Shown here: positions 38,258 to 46,762 of the stretch, piece after piece | How positions within the stretch are numbered: position 1 is the first letter of the stretch | How the letters are laid out: the number at the start of each line of letters is the position of its first letter | Assembly (NCBI RefSeq): GCF_014196595.1 | Contig: NZ_JACIEA010000001.1 | Location: 808,845 to 872,844, forward strand | Origin: Sphingorhabdus rigui | GTDB taxonomy: Bacteria; Pseudomonadota; Alphaproteobacteria; Sphingomonadales; Sphingomonadaceae | Reading direction: 5' to 3' | Length of the DNA stretch: 64,000 nt | Made by a program: the position numbers and the translations under genes | Notes under the pieces: model-generated | Databases searched by the model: none | Seen by the model: only the letters and a program-made list of their open reading frames with translations | Told to the model about the DNA's origin: nothing

Positions 38258-38398
38258 ATGCCCAAGATGGTCAAAAAATCAGACCTGCCGTCGAAAATAT
38301 GCGCGGCATGTGAAAAGCCGTTTGCGTGGCGCAAAAAGTGGGCGAAAGATTGGGAAAATGTGCGCTTCTGTTCGGATCGCTGCAGGCGGGCGCGTTAA
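38258..38398 (+). CDS. DUF2256 small zinc-finger-like protein
   Basis: A short gene encoding 46 residues, [11 protein letters not shown] followed by [19 protein letters not shown] and [10 protein letters not shown]. Two Cys pairs flanking the WRKKW block match DUF2256 proteins, thought to bind zinc. The first ATG is used; an ATG three codons in (MVKK) is possible. It lies alone between the divergent TonB receptor and the convergent bufC gene. Confidence 0.85.
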   Translation: MPKMVKKSDLPSKICAACEKPFAWRKKWAKDWENVRFCSDRCRRAR

Positions 38399-38429
38399 CC
38401 GCGTTCTGGAGGGCCACTGGGCAGGCGTA

Positions 38430-39179
38430 TCAGGTTGCTGAGACGCTGACGGCTTCATCATCCGCCCACCGCGCCAAAAGCAAGCCAGCGCGTGCGATGC
38501 CGGCTTCCTCTCCATGTTTTTGCTCAAGCTGTGCGCAAATGTCCACAAAGCGCAACGCGGGGTTCATTTGCATGAAAATTTCCGCTTCGTCGGCATCAAC
38601 TATCCTAAAACACGGGGCCCAATCGCTTCTCCAAACGAGGATGTCGATGGGAGCCTTCGCAGTTTTGGGCACTGGCGAGATTTCCGCGCGCGACAGTGCG
38701 GACCAAATCTCAGCTGCGTTGCTGGTGTGACGCAGCACCTGGCCCCCCGACGCATGTGTGAGGGAAACCTGTTCCCAATCGAGATGCGTGAACATGTCAC
38801 GGGATAAGGGCAGTCGGTCGGCTGCAGTCTGGGCGTCGCTCAGCGCCAGCTCCAATTCGGCAAGTTCGTGTGCGACCAGATCATCGGGAAACAGCGTGCC
38901 GACTTCAGCGGCAAAGGACACAGGGTAGGCGTCAAGCGTCCACGCGACTGGTGGCTGCGCCATGATATGGCAACGGGCGCCTGCGTGAAACCGGTCACTG
39001 CCAAGCCATGTTCGCGTGTGGGGAAATGCGCGGTCAAGGCAATGCAGCAATTGCGTCCGGTAATTGTTGAGATAGACGTTAAGCCCTGGCTGCGCGGCAT
39101 CGCCGAAGTCTACGACGTAATCCGGGTTTCCGGTTTCGAGCCATCCCCTCATGGCCTTCTGTATGCTGGCGAGGTTCAA
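38430..39179 (-). CDS. bufC: DUF2063-type partner protein of the MNIO enzyme (BufC-like)
   Basis: This 249-residue protein has an N-terminal DUF2063 domain: LNVYLNNYRTQLLHCLDRAF, PHTRTWLGSDRF, IMAQPPVAWTLDAYPVSF and a helix LVAHELAELELALSDA. In bufferin-type and related loci such proteins bind the precursor and present it to the MNIO enzyme. The start is TTG 39179, giving a four-base overlap (TTGA) with the bufB stop, and is preferred to ATG 39152, which would cut the helix. Last gene of the operon. Confidence 0.85.
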   Translation of the reverse strand: MNLASIQKAMRGWLETGNPDYVVDFGDAAQPGLNVYLNNYRTQLLHCLDRAFPHTRTWLGSDRFHAGARCHIMAQPPVAWTLDAYPVSFAAEVGTLFPDDLVAHELAELELALSDAQTAADRLPLSRDMFTHLDWEQVSLTHASGGQVLRHTSNAAEIWSALSRAEISPVPKTAKAPIDILVWRSDWAPCFRIVDADEAEIFMQMNPALRFVDICAQLEQKHGEEAGIARAGLLLARWADDEAVSVSAT

Positions 39180-40000
39180 TGTCCCAATCCACGCTTTGCG
39201 GCAGCGTCTGCGCACGCACGTGCCATTGCAAGTTCGTCGAGCAATTCGCCAATCGGGGGGATATTGTTGTCGCGTTCAATCATAACCGCAACGGGCCCGA
39301 CGAGAGTCATTGCAGTCTCAAAAAGATCCCAGACGGCGTCGCAAACGGGTTGATCGTGCGTGTCAACCAGCACGTCCTGACCTTGGCTGTGGCCAGCGAT
39401 GTGGATCTGCCGCACATTAGCCATAGGAAAGTGCGCTATATAATCCGCAGGATCGAAACCCAGATTGAGGGCGCTTACATAGACGTTGTTCACATCCAGC
39501 AGCAGGCCGCAGCCAGTTTGCGCGCACAGTTTGGAGAGGAAGTCCCATTCGGGCATCTCTGACTCGGCAAAACCAAGATAGGCGGACGGATTTTCGAGCA
39601 GTATCTGTCGCCCAAGTATTTCCTGCGCCGCCTGAACATGGTTAGAAACGATGTCCAGCACCTCCTGCGTATAGGGCAGCGGGAGAAGATCGTGGGAGCT
39701 GAAGCCAGGAACCCGGGTCCAACATAAATGGTCGGACACGAACAGCGGATCGATGACATCGACCAATGCCCGAAGCCTCTGCACATAGTCCCGATCGAGA
39801 CCTGATGCGGAGCCTACCGACATCGAAACACCGTGCAAGGCAACCGGGCATTTTTCCCGGACAGCCAATAAATCAGCGAGCGGACGACCACCGGGAAACA
39901 TGAAATTTTCCGAGATTACCTCGGCAAAATCGAGTTGCACATTTCCCGACAGGACGTCTTCATAATGTGGCTTGCGCAGGCCCAGCCCGAACAACGTCAT
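39176..40000 (-). CDS. bufB: DUF692 / MNIO multinuclear iron oxidase (BufB-like)
   Basis: This 274-residue TIM-barrel enzyme belongs to the MbnB/TglH/ChrH family, which use two or three irons to oxidise cysteines of RiPP precursors. All expected ligand motifs are visible: ALHGVSMSVGS (His56), VSDHLCWT (Asp90, His91), LENPSAY (Glu136), LLLDVNNVYVSA (Asp169), IHIAGH (His200, His204), DTHDQ (Asp213, His215) and IERDNNIP (Glu242). It begins 36 bases after the second precursor gene and is coupled to bufC. The pairing with DUF2063 and DUF2282-like precursors points to a bufferin-type product. Confidence 0.92.
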   Translation of the reverse strand: MTLFGLGLRKPHYEDVLSGNVQLDFAEVISENFMFPGGRPLADLLAVREKCPVALHGVSMSVGSASGLDRDYVQRLRALVDVIDPLFVSDHLCWTRVPGFSSHDLLPLPYTQEVLDIVSNHVQAAQEILGRQILLENPSAYLGFAESEMPEWDFLSKLCAQTGCGLLLDVNNVYVSALNLGFDPADYIAHFPMANVRQIHIAGHSQGQDVLVDTHDQPVCDAVWDLFETAMTLVGPVAVMIERDNNIPPIGELLDELAMARACADAAAKRGLGH

Positions 40001-40036
40001 TGGCTGTTGCTCATGACTGGTTCAGCAAGCGAATTA

Positions 40037-40303
40037 CTACTTGGCAGACTTGGCAGGAGGCGTGGTTTTACCGCGTTCTTTTTCGCATGTGCCCTTGGCG
40101 ACATATTTCCATTCGGTTGCACTTTTATCAGCCTTTGCCTGACCAGCGCAGCTATGAACGCCGTTAGCGTCAGCACAATCATTCTGGCCTGCCTTGGCAA
40201 TACCATAGCATTTTTCTTTGCCATCGGCTGCTACAGCAGGCGCGGTGCTAAGGGCGACCGATACGGCGAGAGCCGCAATAGCGAATTTACGTTCCGTTTT
40301 CAT
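40037..40303 (-). CDS. bufA: DUF2282-like RiPP precursor, proximal copy (bufferin-type)
   Basis: This 88-residue protein has a signal peptide (residues 1-25, [13 protein letters not shown]) and a mature part with four cysteines at 32, 43, 52 and 73 in [25 protein letters not shown] and [11 protein letters not shown]. This is the DUF2282 pattern of bufferin precursors. In characterised bufferins, MNIO enzymes convert some cysteines to copper-binding groups and the peptide goes to the periplasm. ATG 40303 is chosen; a GTG two codons upstream is possible. It precedes bufB by 36 bases. Confidence 0.88.
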   Translation of the reverse strand: MKTERKFAIAALAVSVALSTAPAVAADGKEKCYGIAKAGQNDCADANGVHSCAGQAKADKSATEWKYVAKGTCEKERGKTTPPAKSAK

Positions 40304-40383
40304 GATCACTGTGTTCTCATCTCATTAGATTTTGGGCGACATGATGCCAGCTAGTCCAAATCATTTTACAAGTATATTTAAAA
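40304..40383 (-). promoter_or_regulatory. Upstream block shared by both precursor genes (proximal copy)
   Basis: The 80 bases before the proximal precursor align with those before the distal one, including TACTTGTAAAAT, GGA, CATCA, AAATC and the translation-start context TGATCATGAAA. No clear sigma-70 or known copper-operator motif is visible. It shows that the duplication covered the 5' region, and may contain a promoter or mRNA leader. Confidence 0.45.
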
Positions 40384-40515
40384 GCGGAGAGCGACTTTCG
40401 TGCGCGCCCCACATGGATGTCCGCGCATCAATGTACTTTGCGATATATGCACCCAGTGAATGGCCAGTCCAAACAACGCCATTGGCCGCCGCGACAACTT
40501 GGTTCGGCAAGATAC

Positions 40516-40785
40516 CTACTTCTTACTAGGGGGCATGGTTTTGCCGCCGACTTTCTCGCATGTGCCTTTTGCGACGTATTTCCAGTCGTACGGATTATTA
40601 TCTGCTTTTGCTTGGCCAGCGCAGCTGTGGCTTCCGTCCGCACTAGCACAGTCATTGGCACCGGCTTTGGCAACACCAAAGCATTTTTCTTTGCTTGCTT
40701 TGTCACTGGCAGCCGCAGCAGGCACGGTGCTGAGTGCGACTGATATGGCAAGCGCCGCGATCGAATATCTACGTTCCGATTTCAT
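40516..40785 (-). CDS. bufA: DUF2282-like RiPP precursor, distal copy (bufferin-type)
   Basis: This 89-residue paralogue of the proximal precursor has a signal peptide (residues 1-26) and four cysteines at 35, 46, 55 and 76, with spacing 11, 9 and 21 identical to the other copy. The motifs are [26 protein letters not shown] and [14 protein letters not shown]. The C-terminal tail differs (PPSKK versus PPAKSAK), as does the loop after [10 protein letters not shown] (NNPYD versus KSATE). ATG 40785 is chosen; the ATG at 40791, two codons upstream, is equally possible and is nearer a GGGA ribosome-binding site. Confidence 0.88.
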   Translation of the reverse strand: MKSERRYSIAALAISVALSTVPAAAASDKASKEKCFGVAKAGANDCASADGSHSCAGQAKADNNPYDWKYVAKGTCEKVGGKTMPPSKK

Positions 40786-40868
40786 GATCATTTTTTCCCA
40801 TCTTACTGGATTTGTGGAAGTGATGCGGTCAAATAATCCAATAAATTTTACAAGTACATTCAAAAACT
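40786..40868 (-). promoter_or_regulatory. Upstream block shared by both precursor genes (distal copy)
   Basis: Homologous to the block at 40304-40383, with the same ordered landmarks: TACTTGTAAAAT, GGA, CATCA, AAATC and ATGATCATGAAA. It is probably the leader or promoter region of the whole operon. The rest of the region up to the tRNA-Thr gene (40869-41010) holds no gene I can see. Confidence 0.45.
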
Positions 40869-41010
40869 GACGGGCACTACTCTCGTACCACGCACAGAAA
40901 TTAGGGCCCGAACGCGTCATGCTATGCGTCCGCCACTAGCTGGGTGATTTCTTGGAAAAAGGCCCGAATACAGATCCTATGGATCAAAATCGCAAGATGA
41001 ACGGGAAAAG

Positions 41011-41086
<76 letters not shown>

Positions 41087-41104
41087 ACTGTGGCGCCCAT
41101 TGCC

Positions 41105-41953
41105 TCAAATGATGCCAAAGGTCCAGCCCTCAGTTGCGGCTATTTCGCAATTTAATGCGGTTGGGGTCCAAAATTGTGGATTTGACGCGGTTGCGCGCAG
41201 CCATGCGGCGGTGAGTAGGGCATCTGTCGCATGGTCTGTGTAGCGTTCGAGCGGTGTGTGGGGCAGGGAACCCAACGCACTGAGAGCGTCGTCGAGCCCG
41301 TTTGCGTCGCGAATCTTGCTGCGGCCTTTGGCGACGCCTGCGGCGCGGGCGGCGATTGTTGTATATATCTCCACCACTACAGGCCCGCGTTCGGGCAACG
41401 GGTCAAATGGCCATATGGCGACATGGTCGCGGACATGGTGCAAAAAGCGCATGCCGGCAAAGCTGGCCTTTGCGACTTGCGACGCGCCGATCGCATCAAA
41501 GACGGTCGAGATTTTTCCGCTGCTGTGCTTGTTCAACAACTCGCACTGCCGCCAATGCAGAAATGTCGATTTTACGCCATCGGCAGCGCCGAAGTAAAAA
41601 TGGCGGCGATGGTGTTTTTCAAGGAATGAGGCTGCGCCCAAATCGGGATCATCGCAGATGTCGTCAACATAGGCCCAAAAAGGCTTCGCAGTTGTTGGCA
41701 ATTCATCGCCCGGTAAATAGGCGCCGCGCGCAATCATGGGCGGTGCAAAGCTGAAGTCGAAGGCAATCAGCAAATCATCATCTTGCGCCAGCAACCAATC
41801 GGCAACCGCCTGACGCGACCAAATGCCGGAGGGGGCAGGAACAAGGCGCGGGGCTTCATTGCCGGCTTCGCAGACGGCAAGGGCGATGCCGGGATGGCGG
41901 CTGCCCTTTGCCCCGGACCAATCGGCGCAGGCAAAACGCGCAAAGGGCCGCAT
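41105..41953 (-). CDS. Conserved hypothetical protein, possibly DUF429/RNase-H-like
   Basis: This 282-residue soluble protein opens with FACADWSGAKG, an aspartate-containing strand like that of RNase-H-fold proteins, and ends with DHATDALLTAAWLRA, similar to the final acidic helix of DUF429 proteins. Other acidic positions (FDFSFAPP, EIYTTIAARAAG) could complete a metal site. This assignment is by pattern only. It lies 25 bases after rarA in the same direction, so it may be co-transcribed with it. Confidence 0.5.
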   Translation of the reverse strand: MRPFARFACADWSGAKGSRHPGIALAVCEAGNEAPRLVPAPSGIWSRQAVADWLLAQDDDLLIAFDFSFAPPMIARGAYLPGDELPTTAKPFWAYVDDICDDPDLGAASFLEKHHRRHFYFGAADGVKSTFLHWRQCELLNKHSSGKISTVFDAIGASQVAKASFAGMRFLHHVRDHVAIWPFDPLPERGPVVVEIYTTIAARAAGVAKGRSKIRDANGLDDALSALGSLPHTPLERYTDHATDALLTAAWLRATASNPQFWTPTALNCEIAATEGWTFGII

Positions 41954-41978
41954 CAGGCGTTTTGGCGGTGGGCGGACA

Positions 41979-43304
41979 TCATGTCGCGTCTGGATCGGCT
42001 TTGCGGGCGCGCAGACGATCCCAATATTGCAGCCGTTCTATGATCTTGCGTTCAAAGCCTCGTTCGACCGGCTGATAAAGCTGCGTTGGCGGAACTTGGT
42101 CCGGCCAGTAATTGGCGCCGGAAAATCCGTCCGCGCTGTCATGGTCATACGCATATCCCGCGCCATAGCCGATGTCTTTCATCAGCTTGGTTGGCGCGTT
42201 CAATATGTTCGCGGGCGGCATTAACGATCCGGTATCGCGTGCCAGCTTCCACGCGGATTTTTGCGCTTTATACGCAGCGTTCGATTTTGGCGCGGTGGCC
42301 AGGTACAGGCATGCCTGCACAATGGCGACTTCGCCTTCGGGGCTGCCCAGAAATTCATAGGCGTCCTTTGCGGCGAGACATTGGACGAGCGCTTGTGGGT
42401 CGGCGAGGCCGATATCTTCGCTGGCGAAACGGACGAGGCGGCGCAGGACATATAATGGCTCTTCGCCCGCCACCAACATCCGTGCCATCCAATAAAGCGC
42501 GGCCTGCGGATCAGAGCCGCGCAAGCTTTTGTGCAGCGCGGATATCAGGTTGTAATGCCCTTCGCGGTCCTTGTCATAGACGGGCATCCGCCGCTGCAGC
42601 AACGCCGCCATCGCAGACGGGTCGAGCGGGTTTTCGATTGTGATGGAAAACAACGTCTCGGCTTGATTAAGCAGGAAGCGGCCATCGCCATCCGCGCTCG
42701 ATATCAACGCGGATTTGGCATCGGCCGTGACGGGCAGGGGGCGCTCCATGATATCTTCTGCGCGTGCGAGCAATATTGCCAACGCAGCGTCATCAAGACG
42801 GTGGAGCACCATGACCTGCGAACGCGACAACAAAGCGGCGTTCAGTTCGAACGACGGATTTTCCGTTGTGGCGCCAACGAGCGTGACCAAGCCGCTTTCG
42901 ACAAAGGGCAAAAATCCGTCTTGCTGCGCGCGGTTAAAACGGTGGATTTCGTCCACGAACAATAAGGTTTGCTTGCCCGTCCGCGCCATAGTCTCGGCTT
43001 CGGCAAACGCCTTTTTGAGGTCCGCGACGCCCGAGAAGACTGCGGAGATCGGTTTGTAATGCATGTTGACGGCATCCGCCAGCAAACGCGCGATGCTCGT
43101 CTTTCCCGTGCCCGGCGGACCCCAGAGGATCATGGACGACAACTTGCCCGCGGCCACCATCCGGCCAATGGCGCCCTCTGGTCCTGTCAGATGCTCCTGA
43201 CCAATGACCTCGCTCAACTGCGCAGGACGAAGCTTATCCGCCAGTGGCGCTGTTTTCGGCAGGGTCCCTGTTTGCGTTGGTTCATCGTGGAAAAGGTCGC
43301 TCAT
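41979..43304 (-). CDS. rarA: Replication-associated recombination protein A (RarA/MgsA)
   Basis: This 441-residue AAA+ ATPase related to clamp-loader subunits acts at stalled replication forks. Walker A is WGPPGTGKTS at 61-70, Walker B is LLFVDEIHRFN, and sensor 1 is VGATTENPSFELN. The C-terminal tetramerisation domain contains GSDPQAALYWMARML and RRLVRFASEDIGLADP. The N-terminus MSDLFHDEP resembles the usual variable lead. Gene neighbours suggest an operon with the downstream hypothetical. Confidence 0.94.
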   Translation of the reverse strand: MSDLFHDEPTQTGTLPKTAPLADKLRPAQLSEVIGQEHLTGPEGAIGRMVAAGKLSSMILWGPPGTGKTSIARLLADAVNMHYKPISAVFSGVADLKKAFAEAETMARTGKQTLLFVDEIHRFNRAQQDGFLPFVESGLVTLVGATTENPSFELNAALLSRSQVMVLHRLDDAALAILLARAEDIMERPLPVTADAKSALISSADGDGRFLLNQAETLFSITIENPLDPSAMAALLQRRMPVYDKDREGHYNLISALHKSLRGSDPQAALYWMARMLVAGEEPLYVLRRLVRFASEDIGLADPQALVQCLAAKDAYEFLGSPEGEVAIVQACLYLATAPKSNAAYKAQKSAWKLARDTGSLMPPANILNAPTKLMKDIGYGAGYAYDHDSADGFSGANYWPDQVPPTQLYQPVERGFERKIIERLQYWDRLRARKADPDAT

Positions 43305-43352
43305 GCGGATGGGGATCCGGTCCCAAGCAGCCCGTTCAACACATGCACCACG

Positions 43353-44519
43353 TCAGCGCGCAGCGATTGCACGTGCGGCATGTTGACGGATGAGGCGCAG
43401 GTAGGTGTCTGCAACGGTCTGGTTGATCGCATCCCAGCTATAATCATGTGACCTGCGTTCGCCGGCGCTGCCATGTTCGGCGCGCAGGTCTGCATTCACG
43501 CAATAGGCCTGCAATGCATCGGCATACTGGTTGATTGCGCCCGGCGTTATAAGGCGTCCCGACACTTTGTCTTCGACCAGACTTTGGCTGCCGGTTGCTT
43601 TTGCGGCGACGACGGGCAACCCGCAGGCCATTGATTCAAGCGTTACGTTGCCAAATGCTTCCGTGACCGATGGGTTGAAAAACACATCCATGCTCGCGAC
43701 GGCTCGCCCAAGATCAGCACCCACTTGAAATCCGGCAAATTTCGCGTCGGGTATCCGCGATTCAAACCATGCACGTGCGGGGCCGTCTCCGATAACCAAA
43801 ACCTGATGCGGGACGTTGCGTCGTTTCAGTTGGTCAATCGTGTCAGAAAAGACATCAAGACCCTTTTCCATCACCAGACGACCCAGAAACCCGATGACAG
43901 GTATATCGTCCGACATGCCAAGTCCGCGCCGCCATTCCATGTCACGGCGGCCTGGATTAAATATGCCCCTGTCGACACCACGCGACCAGATGTCGATGTC
44001 GTAGTTCATACGCTGTTGGCGCAAGACCTGAGCGAAGCTTTCGGACGGTGCAACCAAGGCATCGCATTTTCGATACAGGCGGCGGATCCATGCTTCGACG
44101 ACCGGCTCGATGAATGACATGTTGTAGTAGCGGAAATAGGTTTCAAAACGGGTGTGCACCGAACACAGAACGGGAAGGTTCTGCTTTTTTGCCCATTTGA
44201 CGGCCTTGCGTGAAACCCGGTCAGGGCTTGCGATGTGGACAATATTTGGATTGAAAGCTTCAAGATCACGTCGAACGCTTCGCGATAACGACAATGGTAT
44301 GCGATATTCGGGGCGAAAGGGAATGGCCATTGAAGGCACGGACACCAGATCGCCCGTTGCTTCAAATGCGGGATTTTCCACTGTCGGCGAATAAATACGC
44401 ACTGACGCGCCTTGGCTTAAAAGATATCCCACCAGCCGGTTGAGCGCCTGATTGGCGCCATCACGTACATAATTATAATTGCCGCTGAAAAGCGCAATGC
44501 GAAGGTCGCTGGTGTGCAT
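43353..44519 (-). CDS. Glycosyltransferase, GT4 / GT-B fold
   Basis: This 388-residue retaining glycosyltransferase has the N-terminal IALFSGNYNYVRDGANQAL sugar-acceptor region, the middle IGFLGRLVMEKGLDVF nucleotide-sugar motif, and the EAFGNVTLE motif (ExFGxxxxE) in the C-terminal domain. It resembles mannosyltransferases of the MgtA/PimB group; sphingomonads use such enzymes in glycolipid or polysaccharide synthesis. ATG 44519 is chosen; the frame runs on upstream without a better start. Donor and acceptor are unknown. Confidence 0.87.
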   Translation of the reverse strand: MHTSDLRIALFSGNYNYVRDGANQALNRLVGYLLSQGASVRIYSPTVENPAFEATGDLVSVPSMAIPFRPEYRIPLSLSRSVRRDLEAFNPNIVHIASPDRVSRKAVKWAKKQNLPVLCSVHTRFETYFRYYNMSFIEPVVEAWIRRLYRKCDALVAPSESFAQVLRQQRMNYDIDIWSRGVDRGIFNPGRRDMEWRRGLGMSDDIPVIGFLGRLVMEKGLDVFSDTIDQLKRRNVPHQVLVIGDGPARAWFESRIPDAKFAGFQVGADLGRAVASMDVFFNPSVTEAFGNVTLESMACGLPVVAAKATGSQSLVEDKVSGRLITPGAINQYADALQAYCVNADLRAEHGSAGERRSHDYSWDAINQTVADTYLRLIRQHAARAIAAR

Positions 44520-44590
44520 TTTGGGGCTTTTATCTGCGGTAAAGCAAAATGCCAATGGGAATGCTGCATTTGGTCGGATATGTTGTCGCA

Positions 44591-45265
44591 ATGATTTTAA
44601 CCCAAGTTGATACGCTGCTGATTGGCAGCCCCAAGGCCTTCCGCGCTGACGGCACGATGAGCGCCATGGCCCGCGCGCCTGTGGACCGGCCTGTGATGCT
44701 AGGCAAAATGGGGTTTGCCGGCGATCAAGTGGCCGATCCAACGGTGCATGGCGGCGTTGATAAAGCGGTGCATTTTTACCCTGCCGAACATTATCCCAAA
44801 TGGATTGCCCATTTCGCAGCGGAAGGTTTTACGAATCCGAAACTCGATTACGCTGGCGCCTTTGGCGAAAATATTAGTGCATCAGGGCTGACCGAGGACA
44901 AGCTGCGCATCGGTGACAGGCTTCGGATCGGAAAGGCCTTGATTGAGGTTGCGCAGGGGCGTCAGCCATGTTGGAAGCTGGACCATCATTTCGGTGTGCA
45001 TGGCCTGTCCGGCGTGGTCATTAGCTCAGGCCGCTGCGGCGGCTATTTTCGCGTTATTGAGGAAGGGGAAGTCGCGCCGGGTGACTGCATAGAGCAAGTC
45101 GAACAGGCGGGGCACGACTGGACCGTCGCCCGCACATTCAAACTGCTGATCGGCGGTGGGCATAAGCAAGTCGATGCGCTCGCGCAGTTGCAGGCGCTTT
45201 CGCAGCTTGAAACATTGGCCGAATCCTGGCGGATGCGCGCCGCGAAACTCGCCGCGCAGCTTTAA
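44591..45265 (+). CDS. MOSC-domain protein (YiiM-like)
   Basis: This 224-residue protein has the MOSC core of molybdenum-cofactor sulfurase-like proteins: HGGVDKAVHFYPAEHYPKW, GAFGENISASGLTEDKLRIGD and a conserved cysteine in QGRQPCWKLDHHFGVHG. E. coli YiiM detoxifies N-hydroxylated base analogues with a molybdenum cofactor. ATG 44591 is chosen, as it aligns with the domain start. It is convergent with corC and ends seven bases from it. Confidence 0.87.
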   Translation: MILTQVDTLLIGSPKAFRADGTMSAMARAPVDRPVMLGKMGFAGDQVADPTVHGGVDKAVHFYPAEHYPKWIAHFAAEGFTNPKLDYAGAFGENISASGLTEDKLRIGDRLRIGKALIEVAQGRQPCWKLDHHFGVHGLSGVVISSGRCGGYFRVIEEGEVAPGDCIEQVEQAGHDWTVARTFKLLIGGGHKQVDALAQLQALSQLETLAESWRMRAAKLAAQL

Positions 45266-45272
45266 CGCCGCC

Positions 45273-46211
45273 TTATTCGTCTATTTCGTCCGTGTCGGGC
45301 GATGGCGCGAACAACCGGATGCGCGTGACCCGTTTTTCGTCCGCTTCCAATATTTCGAGTTTCCACCCGCTCGCTTCGTGCGTCAGCATTTGGCCGACAT
45401 CGGGAACTTGCCCGGCAATAACAAACGCTAGTCCGCCCAGTGTGTCGACATCTTCTTCAACTTCGGACAATTTAGCATCAATGGCTTCAGCCAGATCGTC
45501 GAGCTCCGCGCGCGCATCGGCTTCCCACATGACGGGGCTTAACTGCGTGAACATCGCTTCAGGTTCTTCGTCATGCTCATCTTCGATTTCACCGACGATC
45601 TCCTCAACGAGGTCTTCAATCGTCACCAGACCTTCGGTGCCGGAATATTCGTCAAGAACGATGGCCAAATGCGTGCGCGTCCGACGCATTTCGTCGAGCA
45701 ACGCCAATACGCTCATATTCTGCGGAACGAAGCGGGGCTGACGGATGAAGGCTTCCAAGCTTTCCGGAGGCTGTTCATCAGACGCAAGAACGGCGAACAC
45801 ATCCTTGATATGGATCATGCCGATGATGCTGTCCAAAGTATCGCGATAGACGGGCAGGCGGCTGTGCCCATGCTCGGCAAAGGCCGCGATGCAATCGGTA
45901 AAGCCAGCGCTTTCCTCAATGGCGACAATATCACTGCGGGGCACCATGACGTCGTCAACCCGGTGCTCGCTAAAATGCAAAAGGTTGCGCAGCATGGTGC
46001 GCTCAACCGCGGTCAGGTCGCCGTCATTGTCCGATTGGTGGGCATTGTCGCTGTCTTCTTCATGCTCGGCAATCGCTTCTTCAAGCTGCTCGCGCAAAGT
46101 CGGCTCGTGATCGCGGCCAAAAAACATCGTTTTCAGCCGCTGCCATATTCGTCCGTCGTTATCGTCGTCGGTTGCGGTTCTTGAACCGCTAAAACTGTCA
46201 CCCTCGGGCAT
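45273..46211 (-). CDS. CBS-domain protein, CorC/HlyC type
   Basis: This 312-residue cytosolic protein has an acidic N-terminal segment, two CBS domains (VDDVMVPRSDIVAIEES, GHSRLPVYRDTLDSIIGMIHIKD, and the second at about 145-210), and a CorC_HlyC domain (ADARAELDDLAEAI and following). It lacks the N-terminal transmembrane DUF21 part of the magnesium/cobalt efflux protein CNNM/CorB type and is thus like E. coli CorC. It follows ybeY, as in the usual miaB-phoH-ybeY-corC order; lnt, often next, is absent. Confidence 0.9.
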   Translation of the reverse strand: MPEGDSFSGSRTATDDDNDGRIWQRLKTMFFGRDHEPTLREQLEEAIAEHEEDSDNAHQSDNDGDLTAVERTMLRNLLHFSEHRVDDVMVPRSDIVAIEESAGFTDCIAAFAEHGHSRLPVYRDTLDSIIGMIHIKDVFAVLASDEQPPESLEAFIRQPRFVPQNMSVLALLDEMRRTRTHLAIVLDEYSGTEGLVTIEDLVEEIVGEIEDEHDEEPEAMFTQLSPVMWEADARAELDDLAEAIDAKLSEVEEDVDTLGGLAFVIAGQVPDVGQMLTHEASGWKLEILEADEKRVTRIRLFAPSPDTDEIDE

Positions 46212-46243
46212 AATGGAAGCGTATTGGCCTCTTTTTAATGGAA

Positions 46244-46762
46244 TTAAGCGTCATATGGATTGTGAAGCCCCATGGATGCAAGCGCTTTTACTTCTAACGC
46301 CTCCATGGCTTCTGCCTCTTCGTCGTCAACATGGTCATGGCCAAGCAAATGCAACATGCCGTGGACTACCAGATGTGTTGCATGGTCAGCGACGGAAATT
46401 TGCTTTTCCTCCGCTTCGGCGGCGCAGGTTTCATACGCCAAGATGATGTCACCCAGCATGATTTCGGGCGCGTTATAGGTCCCATCCAGCAATGCGTCAA
46501 TTTCGTCATCGTCGAGCATAGGAAAGGACAGCACGTTGGTTGGCTTGTCCTTTTCGCGCCATTCACGGTTGAGTGCGTGCACCTCTGCATCGTCGGACAA
46601 CTTGACGCTGACGCTCATGGGCACAATGGGGTCGGCCAGTTCAGGTATCGCGGCAAAACGGACAGCCGCATCGACGGCCTTTTCAACTTCACTTTGCCCG
46701 AAATTGCAGCTGCCCCATGGCAAGCCGATGTCTAATTCGACGTCAATCACGCCCGCCCTCAT
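46244..46762 (-). CDS. ybeY: Endoribonuclease YbeY
   Basis: Single-strand endoribonuclease involved in 16S rRNA maturation and 70S quality control. The zinc motif HGMLHLLGHDH is at about residues 138-148 of the 172-residue protein. The N-terminal region has NREWREKDKPTNVLSFPM, typical of the family, and a LGDIILAYETCAAEAEEK block. ATG 46762 overlaps the end of phoH; a GTG at 46750 is another candidate start. Confidence 0.94.
   Translation of the reverse strand: MRAGVIDVELDIGLPWGSCNFGQSEVEKAVDAAVRFAAIPELADPIVPMSVSVKLSDDAEVHALNREWREKDKPTNVLSFPMLDDDEIDALLDGTYNAPEIMLGDIILAYETCAAEAEEKQISVADHATHLVVHGMLHLLGHDHVDDEEAEAMEALEVKALASMGLHNPYDA

Noticed and set aside
40786-41010. SigF-type promoter (GTAACC, then CGAA) upstream of the distal precursor
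   Set aside because: That motif, reported for Caulobacter bufferin-type operons, was not found in either orientation in the upstream regions.
43301-43495. Small frame of 64 codons between rarA and the glycosyltransferase
   Set aside because: It lies mostly inside the end of the glycosyltransferase gene in another frame and has no recognisable motif or ribosome-binding site.
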